Part shown: positions 48,865 through 57,864 of the stretch, in pieces
Layout: each line of letters starts with the position of its first letter
Position numbering within the stretch: position 1 is the stretch's first letter
Assembly: GCF_026341815.1 (NCBI RefSeq)
Contig: NZ_JAPENX010000001.1
Span: 2,046,001 to 2,110,000 of the forward strand
Reading direction: 5' to 3'
Length of the DNA stretch: 64,000 nt
Source of the DNA: Streptomyces sp. NBC_00572
GTDB lineage: Bacteria > Actinomycetota > Actinomycetes > Streptomycetales > Streptomycetaceae
The notes under the pieces: model-generated
Database searches by the model: none
Told to the model about the DNA's origin: nothing
What the model saw: the letters and a program-made list of their open reading frames with translations, nothing else
Program-made: the position numbers and the translations under genes

Positions 48865-49622
48865 AGCGTCCATCCGAGGAGGCAGATCAGCAGTGCGGTG
48901 AGGGGGAGCGCGGCGGCGTACGTCCATTGGGCGCGGGTCGCGGTCACCTCGTCGATGACCGGCATCGTGCCCGTGTAGCCACGGCTGACCATGGCGAGGT
49001 GGACCCGCTCCCCGCGCTCGTACGAGCGGATGAAGAGCGCGCCCGCCGACTTGGCGAGGACGCCCCAGTGCCGGACGCCCCGCGCCTCGAAGCCGCGCGA
49101 GCGGCGGGCGACGGACATCCGGCGCATCTCGTCGGTGATGACGTCCCCGTACCGGATCATGAACGAGGCGATCTGGACGAGCAGCGGGGGCAGCTTCAGC
49201 CGTTGGAGGCCGAGGAGCAGCTCGCGCAGTTCGGTGGTGGAGGCGAGGAGCACGGAGGCGGCGACGCCGAGGGTGCCCTTGGCGAGGACGTTCCAGGCGC
49301 CCCACAGTCCGGGGACGGAGAGGGACACTCCGAGGACGGTCGTCTGCTCGCCGGGGACCACGAAGGGCATGAGCAGCGCGAACGCGACGAACGGCACCTC
49401 GATGAGCAGCCGTTTCAGCAGGAAGCCGGCCGGGACGCGGGCCTTCGCCGCCACGACCGCGAGGAGCAGGGCGTAGAGGGCGAAGGCCCAGACGGCCTCG
49501 CGGGGCGTCGAGACGACGACCACGACGAAGCCGAGGACCGCGGCGAGCTTGGTGTGCGGGGGCAGCTCGTGGACCGGCGAGTGCGCGTGCCGGTAGAGCT
49601 TGTGGGCGTGCCCGGCTCCCAT
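48861..49622 (-). CDS. cbiQ: ECF metal transporter T component (NikQ/CbiQ)
   Basis: The 253-residue membrane protein couples the ATPase to the substrate-binding component. It starts with a His-rich segment (GAGHAHKLYRHAHSPVHELP), has hydrophobic helices (LGFVVVVVSTPREAVWAF, FVAFALLMPFVV), and the T-component signature helices with Ala-Arg-Gly patterns (RRMSVARRSRGFEARG and VHLAMVSRGYTG). The start is 1 nt past the stop of the M-N gene, and the stop overlaps cbiO, so the operon is tightly coupled. Confidence 0.92.
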
Positions 49623-49623
49623 G

Positions 49624-50664
49624 TCAGACGGCTTCCGTACGGGGTTCGGCGTGCGTACGGCGGCGGCGGACGACCCAGAACGCGCCCGTGCCGACGGCGA
49701 GGGTCGCGCCCACGCCGATCGTGCCGGCGAGGCCGCCGGAGAGGCGGGCGGTCTCGATGCCCTTGACGCCGTAGTCGGCGAGCGGGGAGTCGGCTGCCGC
49801 GTGGTCCTCGACCTTGCTGTCGATGCCCTTGTCGGCGGCGACCTTCTCCAGGCCGTCGGGGCTGGCGGAGGCGTAGAAGGAGACGAAGCCGGCGAGGACG
49901 AGCGCGGTGACGACACCGCCGATCCACAGTTTCCTCGGGGAGCGGGCGGGCGCGGCAGGTGCGGCGGCCGGGGTCGCGTCGACCAGTTCGCCGCCGACGC
50001 GGAGCTTGAGCGGGGCGGTCAGGCCGCGGGCGCCGTAGACCAGGTCGGGGCGGACGGCGACGACCGCGCCGACGGTCAGCATGGTGATGACGGCCTCGCC
50101 GATGCCGATGAGGACGTGCACGCCGACCATGGCCGTGAGGACCTTGGAGACCGGGACGTCGGTGGTGCCGCCGATCGCGTAGAGGACGGTGAAGGCACCG
50201 GCCGCGGCCGGTACGGAGACGAGCGCGGCGACGAAGGAGGCCGCGGTCACCGAGGAGCGGGTGCGGGGCAGCAGCAGGACGAGGCCGCGGAAGAGCGCGT
50301 AGGCGACGACGACGGTGACGACGCCCATGACGGTGATGTTCACGCCGAGGGCGGTGAGGCCGCCGTCGGCGAAGAGGATGCCCTGCATGAGCAGGACGAC
50401 GGCTATGCACAGCACGCCGGTCCACGGCCCCACGAGGATCGCCGCGAGCGCGCCGCCGAGGAGATGTCCGCTGGTCCCGGCGGCGACCGGGAAGTTCAGC
50501 ATCTGGACGGCGAAGATGAAGGCCGCGACGAGTCCGGCGAGTGGAGCGGTCCGCTCGTCCAGTTCCCGCCGTGCCCCGCGCAGGCTTACGGCGACGGCGC
50601 CGGCGGCGACGACACCGGCGGCGACCGATACGGGGGCGTTGATGAATCCGTCAGGTACATGCAC
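49624..50664 (-). CDS. cbiM: ECF metal transporter substrate component, M domain fused to a PDGLE-type N domain
   Basis: The 346-residue protein begins with the CbiM/NikM metal-site motif MHVPDGFINAPVS (GTG start), followed by seven or so helices containing GTSGHLLGGALAAILVGP. The C-terminal 100 residues form the PDGLE-type domain (ASPDGLEKVAADKGIDSKVE) with a final membrane helix, replacing a separate CbiN/NikN. GTG 50664 is chosen because M-H-V-P-D-G must be N-terminal to bind metal. No cobalamin riboswitch is upstream; instead a TGCAA-N5-TTGCA palindrome lies 21-37 nt before the start, matching the Nur box. Nickel import is therefore likely. Confidence 0.9.
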   Translation of the reverse strand: MHVPDGFINAPVSVAAGVVAAGAVAVSLRGARRELDERTAPLAGLVAAFIFAVQMLNFPVAAGTSGHLLGGALAAILVGPWTGVLCIAVVLLMQGILFADGGLTALGVNITVMGVVTVVVAYALFRGLVLLLPRTRSSVTAASFVAALVSVPAAAGAFTVLYAIGGTTDVPVSKVLTAMVGVHVLIGIGEAVITMLTVGAVVAVRPDLVYGARGLTAPLKLRVGGELVDATPAAAPAAPARSPRKLWIGGVVTALVLAGFVSFYASASPDGLEKVAADKGIDSKVEDHAAADSPLADYGVKGIETARLSGGLAGTIGVGATLAVGTGAFWVVRRRRTHAEPRTEAV

Positions 50665-50684
50665 GCCCTGAATGATGAGCGCTC

Positions 50685-50701
50685 CTGCAAAGCACTTGCA
50701 A
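50685..50701. promoter_or_regulatory. Nur-box-like operator of the nickel-type ECF operon
   Basis: CTGCAAAGCACTTGCAA fits the Nur consensus tTGCaa-N5-ttGCAA at 11 of 12 defined positions. It is the centre of a larger imperfect palindrome, 50679-50707. It lies just upstream of the GTG start, where a nickel-bound Fur-family repressor would block transcription. Consensus from memory of the S. coelicolor Nur work. Confidence 0.7.
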
Positions 50702-50799
50702 GAGCGCACAGGTCACAGAAAAGCGGCGCATGGTTCGTGCGCACGCCGGGAAGGAGTGGGACATTAGTCGATAAGAGGACAAACTGTGAGGAGCCCCCG

Positions 50800-51210
50800 A
50801 TGGCCGCCGCAGACGATCGCGAACCCGACCACGAAGCCGACCGCTCAGTCGACCGCGACACCGACCTCGCAGTCGAGGACCACGCCAGGGGACGGATCAT
50901 CAGCGACGCCCCGCTCTCCCGGCCCGTCCCCGTCGACCTCCGCTACGACCCCGGCTTCTCCCCCGCGACCGTCCGCTTCGTCTTCCCCGGCGACGTCGAG
51001 TGGTCCTTCCCCCGCGTCCTCCTGGAGACCGGCCTGCGCGCCCCGACCCGCCGCGGCGACATCGGGGTCTGGCCCTGCGGCCGGGTGCAGACGGTCGTCG
51101 AACTCCACAAGGACGACGGCCTTGTCACGGTCGTCCAGTTCGACACCACGGCGCTGACCCGCTTCCTGAAACACACGTACGCCGCCGGCGCGTCGATGAC
51201 GACGAGCTGA
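50800..51210 (+). CDS. SsgA-like (SALP family) sporulation/cell division regulator
   Basis: The 136-residue protein has the SALP core: PVPVDLRYDPGFSPATVRF, FPGDVEWSFPRVLLETGL, GDIGVWPCGRVQTVVELH and VTVVQFDTTALTRFLKHTY. SALPs occur only in morphologically complex actinomycetes and control septum localisation and spore wall synthesis. It has an unusual acidic/His N-terminal extension of about 35 residues. It is not SsgA or SsgB by length of extension; the subgroup is uncertain. ATG 50800 follows GAGGAG. It diverges from the nickel ECF operon, and the gap holds the Nur-box-like site. Confidence 0.88.
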   Translation: MAAADDREPDHEADRSVDRDTDLAVEDHARGRIISDAPLSRPVPVDLRYDPGFSPATVRFVFPGDVEWSFPRVLLETGLRAPTRRGDIGVWPCGRVQTVVELHKDDGLVTVVQFDTTALTRFLKHTYAAGASMTTS

Positions 51211-51237
51211 CGGCGCACGTGGCGAGCGACCTCGGGA

Positions 51238-53442
51238 TCAGACCTTCACGAGGTCCGGCTTCGGGCCGGAGGCCCCGCCGTCCGCCTCGTCCGCGGGCGC
51301 GGTGCCGGCGAGACCCTCACCCTCCACGTCCACGTTCGGCAGGATCCGGTCCAGCCACTTCGGCAGCCACCAGGCCTTGTGGCCGAGCAGCGCGAGGACG
51401 GCCGGGACGATCGCCATCCGGACCACGAAGGCGTCGAAGAGGACCGCGATGGCCAGGCCGAAGCCGATCATCTTGATCATCTGGTCCGTCATGCCGATGA
51501 AGCCGGAGAAGACCGCGATCATGATCACCGCGGCGGCGGTGACCACCCGGGCGCTGTGCCGGAAGCCGGTCACGATCGCCTCGCCGGGCCGCTCCCCGTG
51601 GACGTACGCCTCGCGCATCCGGGTGACGAGGAAGACCTCGTAGTCCATCGCGAGACCGAAGACGACACCCACCATGAAGATCGGCATCATCGACATGATC
51701 GGGCCGGTCTGCTCGACCCCGAAGAGGCTTCCGAGCCAGCCCCACTGGAAGACCGCGACGACCGCGCCGAGGGCCGCGACCACCGAGAGCAGGAAGCCGA
51801 GGGCCGCCTTCAGCGGTACGAGGATCGAGCGGAAGACCAGGGTCAGGAGCAGGAAGGCCAGGCCGACGACGAGGGCCAGGTACGGCACCAGGGCGTCGTT
51901 CATCTTCTGCGAGAAGTCGATGTTCATCGCGGTGGCGCCGGTGACGAGGACGTCGTCGCCGGTGGCGTTCCGGATGTCGTGGACGAGGCTCTCGGTGGCC
52001 TCCGAGGACGGACGGTCCTTCGGGATCACCGTGATCATCGCGGCGTCGCCGGCCTTGTTCGGGGTCGCCGGGGTGACGGCGGACCAGCCTTCGAGGCCCT
52101 TGATCGTGGAGACCGCCTTGTCGGCGGTCGCCTTGTCGCCGTCGACGACGACGAGCAGCGGGCCGTTGAAGCCGGGGCCGAAGCCGTCCGACAGAGCGTC
52201 GTACGCCCGGCGCTCGGTGGTGGAGGTCGGCTTGACGCCGTCGTCCGGGAGGCCCATCTCCAGGGAGGCGGCGGGCAACGCGATCGCGCCGAGGCCGAGG
52301 ACGCCGATCAGCAGCACCATCACGGGGCGGCGGATGACGAAGCGGGCCCAGCGGGTGCCGCCGTTCGGCTTCGCGGCCTTCGGGTCGCCCGTCGGGGCGG
52401 CACCGCCGGCCTTCGCGGCCTTGCGCTGCTTGCGCCCGATGACCTTGTCGCCCGCGAAGCCCAGCAGCGCCGGGATCAGGGTGAGCGCGATCAGTACGGC
52501 GATGACGACCGTGCCGGCGGCGGCGAAGCCCATCTTCGTCAGCATCGGGATGTTGACGACGGCCAGGCCGACCAGGGCGATGACGACGGTGAGTCCGGCG
52601 AAGACGACGGCGGAGCCCGCCGTGCCGACGGCTCGGCCCGCGGCGTCCTCCTTCTCGCGGCCCTCGGCCAGCTCCGCGCGGTAGCGGGAGACGATGAAGA
52701 GGGCGTAGTCGATGCCGACCGCGAGGCCGATCATCATCGCGAGGGTGGAGGTGGTGGAGCCGAGGTCCAGGACGTTCGCGAGCGCGGCGATCGACGAGAC
52801 GCCGATGCCGACGCCGATGATCGCCGTGAGCAGCGGGAGTCCGGCGGCGACGAGCGAGCCGAAGGTGAGGACCAGGACGATGCCGGCGATGACGACGCCG
52901 ACGATCTCGCCCGAGCCGGTCTCCGGCATCGTCTGGAGGGCGTCACCGCCGACCTCGACGGTGAGTCCCTTGCCCTGCGCGTTGTGTCCGGCCTGGGTCA
53001 GCGCCTCGCGCGTCTCGTCGGTCAGCTCCATCGCGTTGACCTTGTAGGCGACGGAGACGTAGGCGGTGGAGCCGTTCTGGGAGACGGCGTGCGCGGTGTA
53101 CGGGTCGGTGACCGAGACGATCTGGTCCGAGCCGGACTTCAGCGCGGAGACGGTCTCCTGGACGACGGCCTTGTGCGCCGGGTCGGTCATCTTCTGGCCC
53201 TCGGGGGCCTTGAAGACGACGCGGGCGGTGGCCCCGTCGGCTCCGGCGCCCGGGAAGCGCTCTTCGAGCAGGTCGAAGGCGCGCTGGGCCTCGGTGCCGG
53301 GGATCGAGAAGGAGCCGGAGGTCGGCGCGGGTGCGGTGGCGGCGCCGATCCCGGCGACCGCCAGGAGGGCCACCCAGAGGAGGGCGACGAGCCGTCGGCG
53401 CCGGAAGGCGGAACGGCCCAGCTTGTACAGGAACGTGGCCAC
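51238..53442 (-). CDS. MMPL/RND family transporter
   Basis: The 734-residue protein has two halves, each with one helix, a large extracytoplasmic loop and a helix cluster. Features are FRRRRLVALLWVALLAVAGI at the N-terminus, GLAVGIDYALFIVSRYRAEL in half 1 and the matching GLAMDYEVFLVTRMREAYVHG in half 2, the MMPL signature with conserved Asp-Tyr. MMPL proteins export lipids or drugs using proton force. GTG 53442 is the start. It lies 119 bp downstream of a TetR gene on the same strand, so it is the likely regulated target. Confidence 0.92.
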   Translation of the reverse strand: MATFLYKLGRSAFRRRRLVALLWVALLAVAGIGAATAPAPTSGSFSIPGTEAQRAFDLLEERFPGAGADGATARVVFKAPEGQKMTDPAHKAVVQETVSALKSGSDQIVSVTDPYTAHAVSQNGSTAYVSVAYKVNAMELTDETREALTQAGHNAQGKGLTVEVGGDALQTMPETGSGEIVGVVIAGIVLVLTFGSLVAAGLPLLTAIIGVGIGVSSIAALANVLDLGSTTSTLAMMIGLAVGIDYALFIVSRYRAELAEGREKEDAAGRAVGTAGSAVVFAGLTVVIALVGLAVVNIPMLTKMGFAAAGTVVIAVLIALTLIPALLGFAGDKVIGRKQRKAAKAGGAAPTGDPKAAKPNGGTRWARFVIRRPVMVLLIGVLGLGAIALPAASLEMGLPDDGVKPTSTTERRAYDALSDGFGPGFNGPLLVVVDGDKATADKAVSTIKGLEGWSAVTPATPNKAGDAAMITVIPKDRPSSEATESLVHDIRNATGDDVLVTGATAMNIDFSQKMNDALVPYLALVVGLAFLLLTLVFRSILVPLKAALGFLLSVVAALGAVVAVFQWGWLGSLFGVEQTGPIMSMMPIFMVGVVFGLAMDYEVFLVTRMREAYVHGERPGEAIVTGFRHSARVVTAAAVIMIAVFSGFIGMTDQMIKMIGFGLAIAVLFDAFVVRMAIVPAVLALLGHKAWWLPKWLDRILPNVDVEGEGLAGTAPADEADGGASGPKPDLVKV

Positions 53443-53561
53443 GGGGGCGTACTCCCATTTCGTGGTGGGACAGGGCATGGGGAGCCGGCCCGACGGCGTG
53501 AGCGGTTCGACGTCAGGTGGTGCGGGTGATGCGAGTGGTGCAGGCCGTGCTGCGGGGAAGG

Positions 53562-54134
53562 TCAGACGCCGAGTGAGGGGAGCACGACGGCGTTGACGTA
53601 GTCGGTGATGAAGGCATGGTCGATCGGCTTGTCCTCGACCAGCGGACGGGCGACGAACGCCCCGATGATCATGTGCGGGACGTACTTCAGTGCCGGATTG
53701 TCGGCGCTGACCTCACCCCGTTCCACCGCTCGTTCCAAGGTGTCGCGCATGCTGCTGATCTCGGGTTCGATGAGCAGTTCGCGCAGCGCCTGGAGCAGTT
53801 CGGGGTTGGTGTGGACAGCGTGGGCGAGGCCGCGCATCAGCGCGGTGTCCTTCTCCATCTGACAGTCGTCGGTCAGCGCCATCATCGCCTGGAAGTCGCC
53901 ACGCAAGGTGCCCGTGTCGATCTCCGTGAGCCTGATGGGCTTGTTGTGGCGCAGAGCCCTGGCGACCAGCTCGGGCTTGCTCCCCCACTGGCGATAGAGG
54001 GTGGCCTTGCTGGAGTGGGTGCGGGCGGCGACGGCGTCCATGGTGAGGGCGTCGTAGCCGACCTCACGCAGGAGGTCGAGCACGGCTCCGTACAGCTCGG
54101 ACTCACGCTCTGGGGTGAGCCTGCTGCGGGCCAT
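53562..54134 (-). CDS. TetR family regulator of the MMPL transporter
   Basis: The 190-residue protein has an N-terminal TetR HTH (ESELYGAVLDLLREVGYDAL, TMDAVAARTHSSKATLYRQW) and a TetR_C-type ligand domain. ATG 54134 is chosen; longer in-frame sequence extends through the promoter and operators. Two identical 15-bp palindromes just upstream are probable autoregulatory sites. Co-orientation with the MMPL gene supports control of the transporter by an exported or noxious compound. Confidence 0.87.
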   Translation of the reverse strand: MARSRLTPERESELYGAVLDLLREVGYDALTMDAVAARTHSSKATLYRQWGSKPELVARALRHNKPIRLTEIDTGTLRGDFQAMMALTDDCQMEKDTALMRGLAHAVHTNPELLQALRELLIEPEISSMRDTLERAVERGEVSADNPALKYVPHMIIGAFVARPLVEDKPIDHAFITDYVNAVVLPSLGV

Positions 54135-54151
54135 GACCGAACTCCTGTCGA

Positions 54152-54212
54152 ACGAAACGGTTTCGTACAGTAAGAAGATACCCCCGCCCTCAGCGAAACG
54201 AAACCGTTTCGT
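54152..54212. promoter_or_regulatory. Twin TetR operators upstream of the MMPL-linked regulator
   Basis: ACGAAACGGTTTCGT (54152-54166) and ACGAAACCGTTTCGT (54198-54212) are the same 15-bp palindrome read on opposite strands, with centres 46 bp apart. They lie 18-78 nt upstream of the regulator's ATG. Perfect 7-bp arms around one base are typical TetR sites. Confidence 0.75.
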
Positions 54213-54253
54213 ACGTGTCCTGGGCCACACCGAAGCCGAGCCACGACCACCAA

Positions 54254-54438
54254 GACGCCCGCGAACGCGTACGGGTTGACGCACCCTCTGGCGACGCCCG
54301 CAAGCCCGTACGACTCAACACCCCCCGGCGACGCCCGCAAGCCCGTACGACTCACCACCCCCGGCGACGCACGCATGTACCGGTCGCCGACCCCTCACGC
54401 CGCCCGCAAACACGTACGAGTTGCCGCACCCCCTCCGC
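54254..54438. repeat. Degenerate tandem repeat tract before the tricorn gene
   Basis: About five units of 33-40 bp begin at 54254, 54293, 54330, 54366 and 54399. Units 2 and 3 are almost identical (GACGCCCGCAAGCCCGTACG core). The others keep CGCCCGC and a CGTACG-like core. The tract fills most of the 321-bp gap between the TetR gene and the tricorn protease. It is not a CRISPR array: units are contiguous and no Cas genes are present. Confidence 0.75.
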
Positions 54439-54455
54439 GCGGAAAGCATGAGGAG

Positions 54456-57400
54456 GTGAGTGACGACGTCGCGTATCTCCGTTTTCCGCACCTCCACGAC
54501 GACCTGCTGTGCTTCGCCGCCGAGGACGATCTGTGGATCGCCCCGCTCGTCCCCGGGGACCACCGCCCCGGCCGGGCCTGGCGGCTCACCGTCGACCGGA
54601 CGCGGGTCGGGCACCCGCGCTTCTCGCCGGACGGCCGGCAGATCGCGTACACGAACTGGCGCAGCCTCGACCCAGAGATCCATCTCGTCCCCATCGAAGG
54701 CGGGTCCGCCCGGCGGCTCACCTACTGGGGCTCCACCGACACCCGCGTCTGCGGCTGGACACCCCCCGACAAGGACGGCCGCTCCGACATCCTCGCCGTC
54801 TCCTCGCACGGACAGCCCTTCTCGTACTACTCCTGGGCCTACACCGTCCACACCGACGGCTCCCCTGGCAGCCGCCTGCCCTGGGGCCCGGTCTCCGACA
54901 TCGCCGTCACCGAGGACGGCGGCGAGCACGAGGGCGAGCGCCGCACCCTCCTCCTCACCGGAAAGCCGCCGCACGAACCGGCCGCCTGGAAGCGCTACCT
55001 CGGCGGCGCCACCGGCCGCCTCTGGCTGCACGGCGAGCGGCTGCTGCCCGACATCGGCGGCCACCTCGACTCCCCGATGGCCGTCGACGGCCGGGTCGCG
55101 TTCCTCTCCGACCACGAGGGCGTCGGCAACCTCTACTCCTGCCTGCCCGACGGCACCGACCTGCTCCGGCACACCGACCACGACGAGTTCTACGCCCGGC
55201 ACGCCTCCAGCGACGGACGCCGGGTCGTCTACCAGTGCGCCGGCGAGCTGTGGATCGTCGACGCGCTCACCCCCGACTCCCGCCCCCGGAAACTGGAGGT
55301 GCGGCTCGGCGGCCAGCGCGTCGGCCGCCGCTGCTACCAGGTGCCCGCCGCCCACCACGTCGACGCGGTCTCCGTCGACGAGACCGGCCGGGCCAGCGCC
55401 GTCTCCGTGCGCGGCAGCCTCTACTGGCTGACCCACCGCGACGGCCCCGCACGCACCATCATCGACACCCCGGGCGTCCGGGTCAGGCTGCCCGAGATGC
55501 TCGGCAGCGGCGGCCAGGTCGCCTACGTCACCGACGCCGAGGGCGAGGACGCCGTCGAGGTCGCCTATCTGCCGCGGGCCAGCGGCGACCGGCCGCCGCG
55601 CCGCCTCGCCTCGGGCGATCTCGGCCGGGTCGAGGAACTCGTCGCCGACTCGGACGGCGAGCGGCTCGCCATCGCCTCCCACGACGGCCGGCTGCTCCTC
55701 CTCGACGCCACCGAGGCCTCTGGGGGCACCTCCCGGACGGAGTCTGGGGGAGGCGAGGTCACCGAACTCATCCGGTCCGTCAACGGACCCGTCCGCGACC
55801 TCGCCTTCTCCCCCGACGGCGCCTGGCTCACCTGGTCCCACCCCGGCATCGGCCGCTCCCTGCGCTCCATCAAGATGGCCCGGATCTCCGGCCCCGGCGC
55901 CCGGACCGTCGTCGACGTCACCAACGGGCGCTTCGAGGACGAGAACCCCGTCTTCACCCGGGACGGCCGCTACCTCGCCTTCCTCTCCTGGCGCGGCTTC
56001 GACCCGGTGTACGACGTGCACACCGGCGACCTGTCCTTCCCGCTCGGCTGCCGCCCCTACCTCGTCCCGCTCTCCTCCGCGACGCCCTCCCCGTTCGCGC
56101 TGCTCCCCGACGGGCGGCCGGCGGCCGGCGGTCTCGACCCCGCCGACGACGACACGGAGGCCACCACCGACGGCACCGTCACGGTCGAGATCGAGGGGCT
56201 CCCCGACCGGGTCACGCCCTTCCCCGTCGCCGCCTCCAAGTACTCCGCCATGCACCCGGTCAGCGGCGGCGGCCTGGTCTGGCTGCGCTGGCCCATCTCG
56301 GGCGCGCTCGGCGAGACCTTCGCCAACCCGGCCGACACCTCGGGCCGCCCCACCCTGGAGTACTTCTCCATCACCAAGGCCCGCAAGAGCGAACTCGCCA
56401 AGGACCTCGACTGGTTCTCGGTCAGCGGCGACGGCACCCGGCTCGTCGTCGCCGACGAGGGCGAGCTGCGGGCCGTGCCCGCGACCGAGTCCGGGGACGG
56501 CGACTCCACCGTCTACCTGGACCTGCGGCGCATCCTCCACGAGGTCGACCCGGGAGCGGAGTGGCGGCAGGCCTTCGACGAGGCCGGCCGGATCGTCCGC
56601 GCCTACTTCTGGGAGCCCGGCATGGGCGGGGTCGACTGGACGGCCGTCCTCGACCAGTACCGGCCGCTCGTCGAACGGGTCGCCTCCCCCGACGAGTTCG
56701 CCGACCTGCTCCGCGAGGTCGTCGGCGAACTGGGCACCTCCCACGCCTACGTCACCCCCGCCCGCCGCAACGAGGGCCCGCCGCATTACCAGCGGCCCAT
56801 GGGCCTCCTCGGCGCGAACCTGGTGCCCCGCGAGTCCGGCTGGACGGTGAAGCGCATCCTGCCCGGCGAGTCCTCCGACTCCAAGGCCCGCTCCCCGCTC
56901 GCCGGTACGGGCATCCGCGAGGGCGCCGTCCTCACCCATGTCGACGGCCGTCCGGTGGACCCGGTCACCGGCCCGTACCCGCTGCTCTCCGGCACCGGCG
57001 GCACCACCGTCGAACTCACCTTCACGCCCGCCGAGGGCGAGGGCCGGGCCCGCCGCGTCGCCGTCGTCCCGCTGATCGACGAACGTCCGCTGCGGTACCA
57101 GGACTGGGTCGCCAAACGCCGGGCGGTGGTACGGGAGATCAGCGGCGGCCGCTGCGGCTACCTGCACATCCCCGACATGGGCGGCTCCGGCTGGGCCCAG
57201 TTCAACCGCGACCTGCGCATGGAGGTCTCCCGGCCGGCCCTCATCGTCGACGTACGCGGCAACGCCGGCGGCAACATCAGCGAACTCGTCATGGAGAAAC
57301 TCACCCGCAAGATCCTCGGCTGGGACCTCACCCGCAACGCCCAGCCCGTCGCGTACGCCTCCAACGCCCCGCGCGGCCCGATCGTCGCCCTCGCCGACGA

Positions 57401-57788
57401 AGCGACCTCCTCCGACGGCGACATGATCACCGCCGCGTTCAAACTCCTCGGCCTGGGACCCGTCGTCGGCCAGCGCACCTGGGGCGGAGTCGTCGGCATG
57501 ACCGGCCGCCATCGGCTCGGCGACGGCACCCAGATCACGGTCCCGATGAACGCGGCCTGGTTCCCCGAGTACGGCTGGTCCCTGGAGAACCACGGCGTCG
57601 AACCGGACCTGGCGATCCTGCGCACCCCGCTCGACTGGGCGGAGGGCCGGCACGCCCAGCTCGACGACGCGGTCGAGCTGGCCCTCGAACTCCTCGCGGA
57701 AACCCCGGCGGCGAGCCCCCCGGGCTACGAGGGCCTCCCGGACCGCTCCCGCCCGAAACTCCCGCCGCGAGGGACGGCCGAGGAGTAA
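54456..57788 (+). CDS. Tricorn protease homologue
   Basis: The 1110-residue protein has the tricorn layout: an N-terminal six- and seven-bladed propeller pair (FPHLHDDLLCFAAEDDLW, HPRFSPDGRQIAYTNW, LAFSPDGAWLTWSHP), a helical C1 domain with GELGTSHAYV (catalytic His), a PDZ domain (GIREGAVLTHVDGRPV), and a C2 protease domain. C2 has LIVDVRGNAGGN, the nucleophile Ser in ALADEATSSDGDMI and the acid in SLENHGVEPD. It degrades oligopeptides after the proteasome. GTG 54456 is the likely start, with SD overlapping or GGAAAG 9 nt upstream. A short palindromic repeat is inserted in frame at about 55719-55755. Confidence 0.9.
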   Translation: MSDDVAYLRFPHLHDDLLCFAAEDDLWIAPLVPGDHRPGRAWRLTVDRTRVGHPRFSPDGRQIAYTNWRSLDPEIHLVPIEGGSARRLTYWGSTDTRVCGWTPPDKDGRSDILAVSSHGQPFSYYSWAYTVHTDGSPGSRLPWGPVSDIAVTEDGGEHEGERRTLLLTGKPPHEPAAWKRYLGGATGRLWLHGERLLPDIGGHLDSPMAVDGRVAFLSDHEGVGNLYSCLPDGTDLLRHTDHDEFYARHASSDGRRVVYQCAGELWIVDALTPDSRPRKLEVRLGGQRVGRRCYQVPAAHHVDAVSVDETGRASAVSVRGSLYWLTHRDGPARTIIDTPGVRVRLPEMLGSGGQVAYVTDAEGEDAVEVAYLPRASGDRPPRRLASGDLGRVEELVADSDGERLAIASHDGRLLLLDATEASGGTSRTESGGGEVTELIRSVNGPVRDLAFSPDGAWLTWSHPGIGRSLRSIKMARISGPGARTVVDVTNGRFEDENPVFTRDGRYLAFLSWRGFDPVYDVHTGDLSFPLGCRPYLVPLSSATPSPFALLPDGRPAAGGLDPADDDTEATTDGTVTVEIEGLPDRVTPFPVAASKYSAMHPVSGGGLVWLRWPISGALGETFANPADTSGRPTLEYFSITKARKSELAKDLDWFSVSGDGTRLVVADEGELRAVPATESGDGDSTVYLDLRRILHEVDPGAEWRQAFDEAGRIVRAYFWEPGMGGVDWTAVLDQYRPLVERVASPDEFADLLREVVGELGTSHAYVTPARRNEGPPHYQRPMGLLGANLVPRESGWTVKRILPGESSDSKARSPLAGTGIREGAVLTHVDGRPVDPVTGPYPLLSGTGGTTVELTFTPAEGEGRARRVAVVPLIDERPLRYQDWVAKRRAVVREISGGRCGYLHIPDMGGSGWAQFNRDLRMEVSRPALIVDVRGNAGGNISELVMEKLTRKILGWDLTRNAQPVAYASNAPRGPIVALADEATSSDGDMITAAFKLLGLGPVVGQRTWGGVVGMTGRHRLGDGTQITVPMNAAWFPEYGWSLENHGVEPDLAILRTPLDWAEGRHAQLDDAVELALELLAETPAASPPGYEGLPDRSRPKLPPRGTAEE
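55719..55755 (+). repeat. Intragenic palindrome-like repeat insertion in the tricorn gene
   Basis: TCTGGGGGCACCTCCC (55719-55734) and AGTCTGGGGGAGG (55741-55753) form direct and inverted repeats: CTCTGGGGG is echoed and CCTCCC pairs with GGGAGG. They encode a Gly/Ser/Thr-rich bulge (SGGTSRTESGGGE) between propeller blades. It resembles the dispersed GGGGGCACCTCCC elements common in Streptomyces. Confidence 0.6.
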
Positions 57789-57864
57789 CCCCCCGCGGGG
57801 CCGTTCCGTGCGGCGAGCGTGCGTGCCGGGCCGGCCGGCCCCGACAGGAATGGTCAGACACCCC

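Noticed and set aside
50665..50799. Cobalamin riboswitch before the cbiM-type operon
   Set aside because: The leader is too short and lacks a B12-box-like sequence; the Nur-like palindrome explains the region better.
54254..54438. CRISPR array
   Set aside because: Units are contiguous and degenerate without unique spacers, and no cas genes are present.
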